DNA from: Calidifontibacillus oryziterrae
Lineage (GTDB): Bacteria > Bacillota > Bacilli > Bacillales > Bacillaceae_J
Reading direction: 5' to 3'
Length of the DNA stretch: 64,000 bases
Assembly: GCF_000331575.1 (NCBI RefSeq)
Contig: NZ_ANOK01000003.1
Location: 585,314 to 649,313 of the forward strand
Shown here piece after piece: positions 50,950-59,355 of this stretch. The translations under genes and the position numbers were made by a program. The notes beneath the pieces are model-generated. The model ran no database searches, had not been told where the DNA came from, and was given only the letters and a program-made list of their open reading frames with translations. The first letter of the stretch is position 1. Each line of letters starts with the position of its first letter.

Positions 50950-50991
50950 AATAGTATATCACTTTTATTTAATAGTGTATCACTTTTATTC
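50950..50991 (-). promoter_or_regulatory. Two tandem 21-bp repeats upstream of mqo
   Basis: AATAGTATATCACTTTTATT+T (50950-50970) and AATAGTGTATCACTTTTATT+C (50971-50991) differ at two positions. Spaced two helical turns apart about 110-150 bases upstream of mqo, they look like a double activator site. Confidence 0.45.
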
Positions 50992-51356
50992 ATAGATTCA
51001 ATACTTTTTTACTATCAAAATGATAGTAAAAAGCTATTAATGGTAAAAATTTACTTAAAAATTACAGCACACCTAAACTTTTTCATCGTATAAAAAAACT
51101 CCATATTTTACTTTCACCAGACTATCGAAATCTTGGTAATCGTTAAATTATAATGAATCCTCTACAAGTTAAAAAATCAGGCCAGTTAAACTAGGAAGCA
51201 CTCGCAGACGCCTCTCTCTCCTATTTCCTTCCACTTAAGAATCGAGTTTTGTTGCAGCAAACTTATTATTTGGAAATCTACTTGATCAACTGGCAATTAC
51301 TGAAAATACGGTTTCGTTGGTGTTCGTAAGAAATAGGTCACTGTAAAAAGTGTGAT
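50992..51356. other. Gene-free stretch
   Basis: No ORF, no repeat and no strong hairpin are seen; the promoter of mqo should be near its left edge. Confidence 0.4.
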
Positions 51357-51563
51357 TCAGTCGTTATCTAAATCCTTATCAAGAAAAGATTTGATATTTA
51401 CATTACTTTCATACTTTTTTTCGATCAATTGTCCAACTACAGATTTGTTAATACCATTCTTCACTGCTGCAACGATTACGATATAAAAAATAAACAGGCC
51501 TACACCCCAAAGAATAATATTTAAAAAAAGTACAAAACCTGGGACCCCAATATTTGATAACAT
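51357..51563 (-). CDS. 68-residue single-span membrane protein, paralogue 2
   Basis: MLSNIGVPGFVLFLNIILWG and a tail ending FLDKDLDND. About 80% identical to the gene at 32943-33149, with similarity continuing into the flanks. Conservative differences and a maintained frame suggest selection. Role unknown. It lies between mqo and a decayed sigma factor gene; the other copy lies beside a truncated YxjI-like gene. Confidence 0.65.
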   Translation of the reverse strand: MLSNIGVPGFVLFLNIILWGVGLFIFYIVIVAAVKNGINKSVVGQLIEKKYESNVNIKSFLDKDLDND

Positions 51564-51694
51564 CTTTTCACCTCTATTACTATAATAACAATTTAAAGTT
51601 CATTTTAACAAAGCAAATGAAGATTTGGAATGAAATTATCAAATTCATTTGCTCTTTTGTAGTATAATACAGTTCTGTTAGTTAATGGAATGCT

Positions 51695-51740
51695 AATATA
51701 GGCTAGACAAGATATTTCCAGCACTTGTCTAGCCTATATT
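51695..51740. terminator. Perfect 17-bp hairpin
   Basis: AATATAGGCTAGACAAG and CTTGTCTAGCCTATATT pair perfectly over 17 bp around a 12-base loop, eleven bases beyond the decayed sigma factor gene. It is the longest perfect stem in the window and probably a bidirectional terminator. Confidence 0.75.
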
Positions 51741-51750
51741 CTTTACTATT

Positions 51751-52145
51751 TCAAACCATGTCAATCGAATGTTTTTCATCCTGGAACATTTGCTTTGAGA
51801 TTTGTTTTGCTCGATAAATACTGGTTTTTAAGTTCATAATTTAATATTTAAACGATTTGGATTTCTTTTAATGACTGATTTTTAAAGTACTATAAAGCAA
51901 TTACATCCTCATACTTTTTAGAATAATCTGACCTTTTGTCTAATTTCTTTTTTTGAATTTGAGTTAGAAATTTAGTCTCAGGTGTAACTATTTCTTCATT
52001 TTTTAGAAATTCAGTATTATCATAACATACTAGCTTGGTGCGATGAATTCTACGGGTACGATCAATACAATGATTTGTGGTAATTCGAAAATCCATGTGT
52101 TTAAAGCACAGTTCCCGTTGAAAGATTTTCGCAACGTGTACACAT
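51751..52145 (-). pseudogene. Decayed ECF sigma factor gene, copy 2
   Basis: Reading the minus strand: 'FRITTNHCIDRTRRIHRTKL' (region 2), then 'EEIVTPETKFLTQIQKKKLD', 'SDYSKKYEDVIAL' followed by stop, 'YFKNQSLKEI' in one frame and 'KTSIYRAKQISKQMFQDEKH' in another, ending at 51751. At least two frameshifts and one nonsense codon are present. Closely related to the relic at 29317-29585. Confidence 0.7.
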
Positions 52146-52148
52146 CTA

Positions 52149-53720
52149 TTAATATGCACCTAAATATTCCTCAAATGTAAGATCTTTATCAGCAATTACC
52201 TGTGATGCGTTTTTTCCAACGTATCGAATATGCCATGGTTCATATTGATATCCTGTAATATGTTCCTTTCCTTTTTGATAACGGATAATAAATCCAAATT
52301 TATGCGCATTCTTTTTTACCCATTGTCCCTCTTTTGTTTCACCGAAATGCTGTGATAACCCATAATTCACGCTAGCGCTTGTCAGATCCATCGCCAATCC
52401 AGTTTGATGCTCACTCTCCCCGGGTTTCGCGCTAAACTGACCGGCACTCTCCATTCCACTCCGGATGACTTTTGCAGCAAAAATATCATTTTGACGGTCG
52501 TACGAACGGTATCCGGAAAGTGCATACAGATGAATGTTTTCTCGTTTTGCTTCTTGAAACATTGCTTCTAGAGCTAGAGCAGCATCTTTTCTCATTAATT
52601 TTTTTGTGTCGTATTGTTGAAAAGGAAAATTTACATTCGGAACAACAAGGTCTTGTGGAACATAACCTTCCGGTAAAGCATTGTTCTTATTCACTAGTAC
52701 TAATATACTTTCAGGATTTGATACAAAAATATGATCAGTGAGCAGCGCATCCTGTAAATATGTTCTCGTTTTCGGTCCATATACGCCATCATTAGCGATA
52801 TCACCGAATTTACTTTGAAAATCTCTGACTACAGCTTTAGTGCCTATGTCATATACTCCATCTTCACTAAGAACATAATTTAATCTGTTGAAAGCTTTTT
52901 GAATTATTTTTACGTTTTCACCTCTTTCATTAGTACTCAATACTTCATAAGGTAAAGAATTAACAAGATCAATTAATTCGTGGTCTGGAATGTGCAATTT
53001 TTGCCCAGGATAAATCATATTACTTGTTAATCTGTTGTGTTTTTTTAAATGGGAAGAAGTCATATTGAATTGGGATGCTATTTTTTGTAGCGTATCTCCC
53101 GACTGAACGGTATATACTTTTGATTGTTGGGGTATTATTTTTTCGGAACCATCTGGAATTTTTAATTTTTGTCCGGGATAGATTACATCCGTTGTTAACT
53201 TGTTAAAAATCTTTAACTGACTAACACTTGTACTTAATTTGTTTGCAATTTTATACAAGGTATCTCCAGATTTCACGATATAATTCATTTGTTTTGGTAT
53301 TTTCAGCTGTTGTCCAGGGTAAATCATAGAAGTTGTTAATCGATTTTGATTTATTAATTGTGATACAGATATTCCATATTTATTTGCAATTTTATGTAGT
53401 GTATCTCCTGATTTAACCGTATATATATGTGTGGCTTGTGAGTACGATTGCGTTACATTTGTATTAGCCGCAGCTTCAACATCAACAAATGGGAAGGAAG
53501 CAACCAATAATGTTCCAAGCAAAACGTTTACGGTTTTAATTTTTACTCCTGAAAAATTTTTCTGCACATAATCTCGAACTGTATTTTCTAAATTTTTCTT
53601 TTCCTCTTTTGATATTGTGTCAAATTCTTTTGCGAATTCACTTAATTGATCATTCATATATAGTTCAAGCGTAAATCCGTCTTCATTTTCAATCAGTCTT
53701 TTTACTGCTAATAAATCCAT
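52149..53720 (-). CDS. LysM/peptidoglycan-binding D-Ala-D-Ala carboxypeptidase (VanY-like)
   Basis: A 523-residue cell-wall enzyme. The first 85 residues include a span ('VLLGTLLVASFPFVDVEAAA'). Three LysM modules follow (about 99-142, 147-190, 203-247; 'YTVKSGDTLHKIANKYGISV', 'IVKSGDTLYKIANKLSTSVS', 'YTVQSGDTLQKIASQFNMTS'). A peptidoglycan-binding module follows at about 255-320 ('VKIIQKAFNRLNYVLSEDGV'). The C-terminus is a VanY D,D- or L,D-carboxypeptidase: SEHQTGLAMDL (zinc ligands), 'LYALSGYRSYDRQNDIF' and 'EPWHIRYVG' with the catalytic histidine. It trims cell-wall stem peptides, and LysM anchoring suggests a spore or vegetative wall role. Confidence 0.92.
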   Translation of the reverse strand: MDLLAVKRLIENEDGFTLELYMNDQLSEFAKEFDTISKEEKKNLENTVRDYVQKNFSGVKIKTVNVLLGTLLVASFPFVDVEAAANTNVTQSYSQATHIYTVKSGDTLHKIANKYGISVSQLINQNRLTTSMIYPGQQLKIPKQMNYIVKSGDTLYKIANKLSTSVSQLKIFNKLTTDVIYPGQKLKIPDGSEKIIPQQSKVYTVQSGDTLQKIASQFNMTSSHLKKHNRLTSNMIYPGQKLHIPDHELIDLVNSLPYEVLSTNERGENVKIIQKAFNRLNYVLSEDGVYDIGTKAVVRDFQSKFGDIANDGVYGPKTRTYLQDALLTDHIFVSNPESILVLVNKNNALPEGYVPQDLVVPNVNFPFQQYDTKKLMRKDAALALEAMFQEAKRENIHLYALSGYRSYDRQNDIFAAKVIRSGMESAGQFSAKPGESEHQTGLAMDLTSASVNYGLSQHFGETKEGQWVKKNAHKFGFIIRYQKGKEHITGYQYEPWHIRYVGKNASQVIADKDLTFEEYLGAY

Positions 53721-54030
53721 TTCCCTGCCCCCTTTTTTCTTATTGTTTGCTGATGAAAAAGAAATATTTACATTAACAAAAAAGTATATATGCTCGTATT
53801 GAAGGTTTTTTCTGAATTATGATATAAAATGATTTAAAATTCCAATATTCGGTAACTGCTTTCTCTTAAAAAGAAAGCATATCCATAATTGAGTAACAAA
53901 ATAAGCGGAATTGAACCCGTCCAGATTTCTTTCAACTAATTGTAGAAGCGATAGCCTAATTGTGCTATCGCCTCGTTTTATACCTACTATTTAAGAAATT
54001 CCTATTCTATGCCGCTATAGAAAAGTAAAA
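53721..54030. other. Gene-free stretch with terminator
   Basis: The promoter side of the LysM gene plus the hairpin 53945-53979 that ends the ABC operon. Confidence 0.4.
53945..53979. terminator. Terminator at the end of the ABC operon
   Basis: GCGATAGC (53948-53955) and GCTATCGC (53964-53971) pair perfectly; plus-strand TTTTA follows. On the minus strand the T-run is weak, so it may mainly serve the opposite direction. Confidence 0.5.
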
Positions 54031-54735
54031 TCACCCTATTTTAATTGGTGTTTCTTTTACTATTTCGTGAACTATTATTGTAGATATCACAGCTATAACA
54101 ATCGATCCTACAATCGCGATCGCAACATGTGGTACTGGAATATTTAAGTTCAGTAATCCCATAATTGGTTTAGGCGTGTTAAACGCCCATAATAAATCAT
54201 TTAGTGATACTATTATGAGAGCAATCACAATGGAAACAAATCCGCCAGACCCCCCATAGCGAAGAAATCCTAACCCAATTAACCAGCCAGTAAGAAAATA
54301 TATCATAATTACAATGAAATAAGAGATGCTAGTCAATAACCAACTGTTGATACCAAGTGGTGATAACACAACCTCCGTGAGTAGGTTCATTTTCAATAAG
54401 CTTATGACCCAAGTTAGAATCGCTGTAATTCCAATGATCGTAATGGCTAGACCAATTGATGATATCAATGCTCCTTGAAAATATGATTTTCTAGTTACAC
54501 CATGCTTTATATACATTCGTAGGAATGCTGAGCTTGAAATAATCCCACAAACGAGCATAAAGATTGTTGCCGTTTGAAACGTAAAGGTAAGTAGCGAAAT
54601 CGATCTTATTTCTGGCTCATTCAGGAACCATACAATTGCAAAGTAACAAACATAAACAATTGGCAAGTACCATGCTACCCATTTCATTTGTACTAAGTAT
54701 AGGTCAACCGTTACTTTCTTTCCGATTTCGTTCAT
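54031..54735 (-). CDS. ABC transporter permease (YtrC/YhcJ-like)
   Basis: A 234-residue membrane protein with six spans ('WYLPIVYVCYFAIVWFLNEP', 'ALISSIGLAITIIGITAILT', 'VSIVIALIIVSLNDLLWAFN'). It follows the ATP-binding gene by one base. Function of this permease class in bacilli is unknown; the operon is headed by a YtrA-type GntR regulator, whose family includes cell-wall antibiotic responders. Confidence 0.8.
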   Translation of the reverse strand: MNEIGKKVTVDLYLVQMKWVAWYLPIVYVCYFAIVWFLNEPEIRSISLLTFTFQTATIFMLVCGIISSSAFLRMYIKHGVTRKSYFQGALISSIGLAITIIGITAILTWVISLLKMNLLTEVVLSPLGINSWLLTSISYFIVIMIYFLTGWLIGLGFLRYGGSGGFVSIVIALIIVSLNDLLWAFNTPKPIMGLLNLNIPVPHVAIAIVGSIVIAVISTIIVHEIVKETPIKIG

Positions 54736-54736
54736 T

Positions 54737-55609
54737 TTAATTTCCCGCCTTTGTTAATTGGATAAACAAATCATGAAGTGAAACATTTCCTATTTCTAGC
54801 CCTCTTCGTTTTACATCATCTTCTATTTCTTTTGGGAATTCTCCATACACCATCACCGATTTTGTTCCACCTAACTGTTGTTCACTCAAAACTTGAAGTC
54901 CAGCGACTACTTCGTCTACGTCTATACTCGAACCTGTCACAGAGAATCCTTTTTGCATTAAAGAATCCATATCATCTTGAATTATTAATTTCCCTTTATG
55001 AATAATAAGAACTTCGTCAAACAAGTATTCCATCTCTGATACTAAGTGGGTAGATAAAATAAAAAGTCTAGGATAACGTGCTTGCTCTTCTAGAATTTCT
55101 TTATAAAAAATTTCTCGAGTTGGAGCATCCATCCCTTGGTAAGCCTCATCGAAAATAGTGATTGGAGTTCTATTCGCTAATCCGATTGTTACATTAAAAG
55201 CGGACTGCATTCCCGTTGATAATTTTCTTAGTGGTTTATTTGTTGGTAGCTCGAAAACCTCTACTAATTGTTCCGCATATTTGCGATCAAAGGCAGGTCG
55301 ATAGCGCTCTGCCAGTTCAAAATATTGAATAATTGTGTCATATTCATCTTTATAGTCTGTTTGGTGTACAAATGTAACTTGAGACACTGCTTTTTCATTT
55401 TCAAAAATGCTTTCTCCATCGATTTTTATTTCACCACTTGTCGCCTTTCGGTATGCAGCTATTAAAGAAAGTAGACTTGTTTTCCCAGCACCATTTCGAC
55501 CGATTAATCCATAAATTTTCCCGTTTTCTAACGTGAAATTAATATCCGTCAATGCTTCAAATTCATTATAAGAAACACTTATATTGTTTGCTTCCACTTT
55601 CCTAGTCAT
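54737..55609 (-). CDS. ABC transporter ATP-binding protein
   Basis: A 290-residue ABC ATPase: Walker A 'GLIGRNGAGKTSLLSLIAAY', Q-loop 'VSQVTFVHQTDYKDEYDTII', signature 'LRKLSTGMQSAFNVTIGLAN', Walker B 'PITIFDEAYQGMDAPTREIF' and H-loop 'RLFILSTHLVSEMEYLFDEV'. Start overlaps the GntR gene by 8 bases. The signature reads LSTGMQSA, slightly degenerate relative to LSGGQ, as in YtrB-type ATPases that partner with a GntR. Confidence 0.92.
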   Translation of the reverse strand: MTRKVEANNISVSYNEFEALTDINFTLENGKIYGLIGRNGAGKTSLLSLIAAYRKATSGEIKIDGESIFENEKAVSQVTFVHQTDYKDEYDTIIQYFELAERYRPAFDRKYAEQLVEVFELPTNKPLRKLSTGMQSAFNVTIGLANRTPITIFDEAYQGMDAPTREIFYKEILEEQARYPRLFILSTHLVSEMEYLFDEVLIIHKGKLIIQDDMDSLMQKGFSVTGSSIDVDEVVAGLQVLSEQQLGGTKSVMVYGEFPKEIEDDVKRRGLEIGNVSLHDLFIQLTKAGN

Positions 55610-56000
55610 CTTCTACACTACCTTTCAATTTCTCAATTATTTTCACGACATCATGGTCTGACAACCGCAGCTTTTTCGCTTCTTTTAACATCGGTAGGAC
55701 AAATTCCTCAGCAAAACCTTCTCTTCGTTGTTGTACCAATTTGTCTTTCGCCCCTTCCGCCACAAACATTCCCACACCCCTCTTTTTATAAATTATCCCT
55801 TCTTCTACAAGGAGGTTAATTCCCTTCGCAACAGTAATGTGATTGACCTTATAAAATTGTACGAGCTGGTTTGTCGATGGAATTTGCTCATGCTCTTGTA
55901 GTTGATCATTAATAATCTGATCTTCAATTACTTCTTTTATTTGGATAAATATCGGCTTTTTATCATCCAAAGATTTACTCAACGGTTGAGTCACCTCCAT
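55602..56000 (-). CDS. GntR-family regulator, YtrA subgroup
   Basis: A 132-residue regulator: 'IFIQIKEVIEDQIINDQLQE', 'PSTNQLVQFYKVNHITVAKG' (recognition helix) and 'LLVEEGIIYKKRGVGMFVAE' (wing). A short C-terminal dimer helix follows. YtrA proteins repress the ABC transporter operon they head, and cell-wall antibiotics induce them. First gene of the three-gene operon. Confidence 0.92.
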   Translation of the reverse strand: MEVTQPLSKSLDDKKPIFIQIKEVIEDQIINDQLQEHEQIPSTNQLVQFYKVNHITVAKGINLLVEEGIIYKKRGVGMFVAEGAKDKLVQQRREGFAEEFVLPMLKEAKKLRLSDHDVVKIIEKLKGSVEDD

Positions 56001-56078
56001 TCCATTTTATCTTGTTATATGGTTATATAGTTATGTATATAACTATATATGAATTAGGTTTTTTAGTCAAATGTAAAA

Positions 56079-56103
56079 GACGACCACTTTGATCGTGGTC
56101 GTC
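56079..56103. other. Hairpin 1 between gntR and arr
   Basis: GACGACCAC and GTGGTCGTC pair perfectly over 9 bp with a 7-base loop, followed by AATTTT. It lies between divergent genes, where no transcript should end, so it may be a leftover terminator of a lost gene. Confidence 0.5.
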
Positions 56104-56174
56104 AATTTTATCGTACTTCTTTTTCTACAGTATTTGTCTATTACATCGCAGTGGAATCTGCTCTTAAACGAAAA

Positions 56175-56203
56175 CAGACGCATTTCTTAATGAAATGCGT
56201 CTG
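56175..56203. other. Hairpin 2 between gntR and arr
   Basis: CAGACGCATTTC and GAAATGCGTCTG pair perfectly over 12 bp with a 5-base loop. See the previous entry: two such hairpins between divergent genes suggest a deleted gene or an insertion boundary. Confidence 0.5.
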
Positions 56204-56314
56204 ATAATTTAATAATATAAAATGGATAAATACCGTTCGTTATCATTCTCTCCACTTATATTATACCATGACTTACAGGTTATTTATAGACTGATCTTTT
56301 TATCATTTCCATAC

Positions 56315-56329
56315 TATACTGTTACAGTA
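56315..56329 (+). promoter_or_regulatory. Promoter region of arr with a short palindrome
   Basis: TATACT (56315-56320) is a plausible -10 and overlaps the 13-bp palindrome TACTGTTACAGTA (56317-56329). A -35 is weak (TGATCT). The ribosome binding site is TAAGGAGTG before ATG 56364. Confidence 0.4.
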
Positions 56330-56363
56330 ATACACAATTTTAAAATATAAGGAGTGTATCAAT

Positions 56364-56780
56364 ATGAACGACAAAAAAGATGTTCTAGATAATGGTCCTT
56401 TTTTCCACGGTACTAAAGCGGAACTGAAAATTGGAGATTTATTAGTACCTCAACACTTATCAAATTACCAAGATAAAAAATCAAACCATATATATTTTTC
56501 TGCAACTTTAAATGCGGCTAAATGGGGTGCAGAATTAGCAAGATCTAATTCAAAAGAACGAATATATATTGTAGAACCATTAGGTAATTTTGAAAATGAT
56601 CCAAACTTAACGGACAAGAGATTTCCTGGAAACCCAACACGTTCTTATCGGTCTAAATCTCCTTTGAAAATAGTAGCTGAATTATGCTCATGGGAAAGAC
56701 ATTCCGACGAAGAAATAAATCAAATGCTTACATCTTTAGAAAAATTAAGTGAACTAGGTGAAAATGCAATAGATGATTAA
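56364..56780 (+). CDS. arr: Rifampicin ADP-ribosyltransferase
   Basis: A 138-residue protein matching the Arr family over its length: 'FFHGTKAELKIGDLLVPQHL' (catalytic His 15), 'NHIYFSATLNAAKWGAELAR' (Tyr 44), 'YIVEPLGNFENDPNLTDKRF' (Asp 79), PGNPTRSYRSKSPLKIV. Arr transfers ADP-ribose from NAD to the C23 hydroxyl of rifamycins and inactivates them. It has its own promoter and no resistance gene beside it. Codon use is like that of its neighbours, so it may be a resident chromosomal gene rather than a recent arrival. Confidence 0.95.
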   Translation: MNDKKDVLDNGPFFHGTKAELKIGDLLVPQHLSNYQDKKSNHIYFSATLNAAKWGAELARSNSKERIYIVEPLGNFENDPNLTDKRFPGNPTRSYRSKSPLKIVAELCSWERHSDEEINQMLTSLEKLSELGENAIDD

Positions 56781-56965
56781 TTCAATATTTCTATAAGGTA
56801 ATGATTTGATTTAAATTAATAACATATAATGATAGTTTAAATAAATACGTGAAAGACTTGAAAAAACATCCCCTTACTTTAGGATAACTGGATCTCTTTC
56901 GGGGTGCAAAAATTGTAAAAACAGGTTAAATAGCGTACGTACGAAATCGATTGGTATGAGAATTT

Positions 56966-57150
56966 ATAAGCGGAGAATTTCCGATTAATTGAAATTTTGA
57001 GGTTAAATAAGCAGATATAACCGGAGAATTTCCGATTAACACCCTAAATATGGCAAAATAACAGGATTTTTATAATATAACCGGAAAAACTCCCTTTATT
57101 TCGAGGGAAATTTAAGTATTTTCCAATTTAAACGGAATTCCTCCGTTTAT
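56966..57150. repeat. Degenerate 51-60-bp repeats
   Basis: ATAACCGGAGAATTTCCGAT+TAA occurs at 56966 and 57017, exactly 51 bases apart, with a weaker copy at 57077 and an inverted relative near 57130. Each unit contains GGAGAATTTCC, a near-palindrome. No gene is seen between 56781 and 57505 apart from the terminator at its end. Confidence 0.6.
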
Positions 57151-57328
57151 TACAATCCCGGTATAATCAGATTATTGAAATCACAGTAAAATCAGATGGC
57201 CATTTCGATCTATTTTAGCTATTCAATGATCACATAGAGAAATTCTATTCGCTAATTGATTATTACTATGTCATTTAGATTGCGATTTTATATGCCAATT
57301 TACTAATAAACACTGATACAGCAACAAA

Positions 57329-57369
57329 AAATAGGGTGAGAATATCACTTGTGATTTCTCACCCTATTT
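57329..57369. terminator. Terminator hairpin
   Basis: AAATAGGGTGAGAA..ATCAC and GTGAT..TTCTCACCCTATTT form a near-perfect long stem. It lies 137 bases beyond the stop codon of the DUF3231 gene on the minus strand. Confidence 0.75.
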
Positions 57370-57505
57370 GCATTGTGATTTATTGTATTGCACCTTTAAA
57401 GAGAACCCGTTAACTTTAGGATGGGGATGTTTTTTTCATACTTAAAAGTCATTAATTTAGATTTAATTTCGAACACAAAAATTGTTCTAAAAGGATAAGT
57501 GATGA

Positions 57506-58543
57506 TTATTTGTCAGATGCTATGTGATCTCTGTCAGCAGCATGAGGTGGTTTCTCCATCCAACCGTTCTCAATGTAAATTTCCGCTGCATCCTCAACAA
57601 ATGCTTGGATGTTTAGTAATGATCTAGAATAAAGTAACCCCAAATCATGTCTTGCAGTTACTGCCGCTGAATTTCCAAACGCCCTTATTTTCATAGAGAA
57701 CATATCCATCTTATGGGATACCATGATCTTATCTGAAAAAGGTGAAAATGATGATGTTGTAACTAAATGATCTAAATAAGGAGGAGCAGGCAAATTTTCA
57801 TTACTTAGCTTTTTCATATACCGTTCCAAATTTCTATGTGTAAGGTTTTCCCCTCTTTTGAAAAGGTCGCGAATTTTTTCATTTTGGGCTACCTGGGCAA
57901 AAGACATAATTAATGCTTTACTCGTAACATTGTTTTCGATATTATCATACAAATGTGCAATTTCCAATGCTTGCATCGGACGCACATGTCCAAAAAAGCC
58001 ATTTAAAAAGTCGTTATGAGCAAATACTACTTTTTCTGGTACTGGTATAATAGGTGGTTTAATAATGAATCCTTTATTCATTAATATTTCTTTTGTTTGG
58101 TCCATTAAAGCTTTGGTAGAATCTATACAATAATTATAAAATTCTTTTACATCATTTCTATATACTAGAGGAAAGGCGACGTTGTAAATACTCGCTCCTG
58201 CTTTTGCTGTGTATTTTATATAATGTACGTAAAATTCATCTTGGAATAACCGAGGAGCACTAAGGTTAACGTCCTCTTCATCGAATCCTTTAGGGATTGG
58301 AAAGTTTTCCTTTTCGAATATTCCTTTAATGGTTTCTATGAAATCTACGCTTAAATTATAAGCATTTTCTAGTAATGTCCTAATATCTTCATCCTCTACG
58401 TGTTGAAGAAAATAACTTAAAATGCATTTAGACTTGCTATTACCCATATATGTTGCCCAAAGTTTTCCCATTTCTGATGATGTTAATGGTTCCGTACTGT
58501 TTGTTTTAGTTGAGGTTATATTGATTGGTTTAAGCGAATACAT
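57506..58543 (-). CDS. DUF3231-family (double ferritin-like) protein
   Basis: A 345-residue protein made of two related helical halves, each about 165 residues, with 'LTSSEMGKLWATYMGNSKSK' at the start of the first and 'GFFGHVRPMQALEIAHLYDN' opening the second. The helical bundles and 'YIKYTAKAGASIYNVAFPLV' fit DUF3231, whose members resemble ferritin-like four-helix bundles and are seen in spore-formers. Function unknown. Good ribosome binding site (AAAAGGGGATTTCTCT). Confidence 0.85.
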   Translation of the reverse strand: MYSLKPINITSTKTNSTEPLTSSEMGKLWATYMGNSKSKCILSYFLQHVEDEDIRTLLENAYNLSVDFIETIKGIFEKENFPIPKGFDEEDVNLSAPRLFQDEFYVHYIKYTAKAGASIYNVAFPLVYRNDVKEFYNYCIDSTKALMDQTKEILMNKGFIIKPPIIPVPEKVVFAHNDFLNGFFGHVRPMQALEIAHLYDNIENNVTSKALIMSFAQVAQNEKIRDLFKRGENLTHRNLERYMKKLSNENLPAPPYLDHLVTTSSFSPFSDKIMVSHKMDMFSMKIRAFGNSAAVTARHDLGLLYSRSLLNIQAFVEDAAEIYIENGWMEKPPHAADRDHIASDK

Positions 58544-58661
58544 AGAGAAATCCCCTTTTTAGTGTTTTGCTTAGTATTCACTTCTAATCAAATCATATTC
58601 AAGATTTCACCACCGATAAAGATTTTCAGTACGTACGTTTTGTTTTTCGTTATCTTGTTGG

Positions 58662-58700
58662 CTAAAAAAAGCGCATTCCTATTATGGAATAGCGCTCGAT
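58662..58700 (-). terminator. Terminator-like hairpin on the minus strand
   Basis: AGCGCTATTCC and GGAATGCGCT arms followed on the minus strand by TTTTTTT, about 75 bases beyond the stop codon of the GyrI-like gene. Confidence 0.65.
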
Positions 58701-58774
58701 CATTGAAGATATTGTTATTAGCAAGCTTAATTTAGGGGACAGCATGATTAATTAACGAAAAGTACTATTAATGT

Positions 58775-59251
58775 TTATATTACGGCAATCCATATTTCAT
58801 TTAATGAATTTGGGCTATGAATATCAGAATCTATATATGCTTCTATGGCTGGAAGCTCAGCTATTTCAAATCCATTGGAAGGGATCCATTCTGAATAAAT
58901 TTGTTTCCAAGCATTTACCATTGCTGTTGGAGCAGGTCCATGCACTTCAAAAACAATCCATTTAGCTGCGGGGAATTGATAGCTCAAGAATCCTTCAGGA
59001 ACATCTCCCACATGCTCTGCGGCAATCCAGTAATCAATTGTATTATTCTGTCCATTATAATTATCAGTCATTCCTAATAAACCCTTTATTTCTCCGTTAA
59101 TAAATTGTATCAGCTTGTTGACTGTTCCATTCGCATTAACATCTTGCCAAAATTCTGGGATACCTTGACCTTTTGCGTCAGCACCACATGGACATTCACG
59201 TTTAATACCAATTACTAGGAAAGCATCTCTTTCAATTATTTGATATTTCAT
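58775..59251 (-). CDS. Stand-alone GyrI-like (AraC effector-binding) domain protein
   Basis: A 158-residue protein: 'QIIERDAFLVIGIKRECPCG', 'GTVNKLIQFINGEIKGLLGM', 'YWIAAEHVGDVPEGFLSYQF' and 'YSEWIPSNGFEIAELPAIEA' form the GyrI-like/AraC effector-binding fold. Most homologues are fused to a helix-turn-helix, but this one is not, as in YobU-type stand-alone proteins. It may bind small hydrophobic ligands or DNA gyrase. Confidence 0.85.
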   Translation of the reverse strand: MKYQIIERDAFLVIGIKRECPCGADAKGQGIPEFWQDVNANGTVNKLIQFINGEIKGLLGMTDNYNGQNNTIDYWIAAEHVGDVPEGFLSYQFPAAKWIVFEVHGPAPTAMVNAWKQIYSEWIPSNGFEIAELPAIEAYIDSDIHSPNSLNEIWIAVI

Positions 59252-59355
59252 CGGTTCTACTCCTTTCTAACTCCTCTATATTTCAGGTGGCTATACGATT
59301 AAACTTTCTAACTGACCGTCTAACGAAAAATGTTATCTTTAATGACTGCCCTCTA

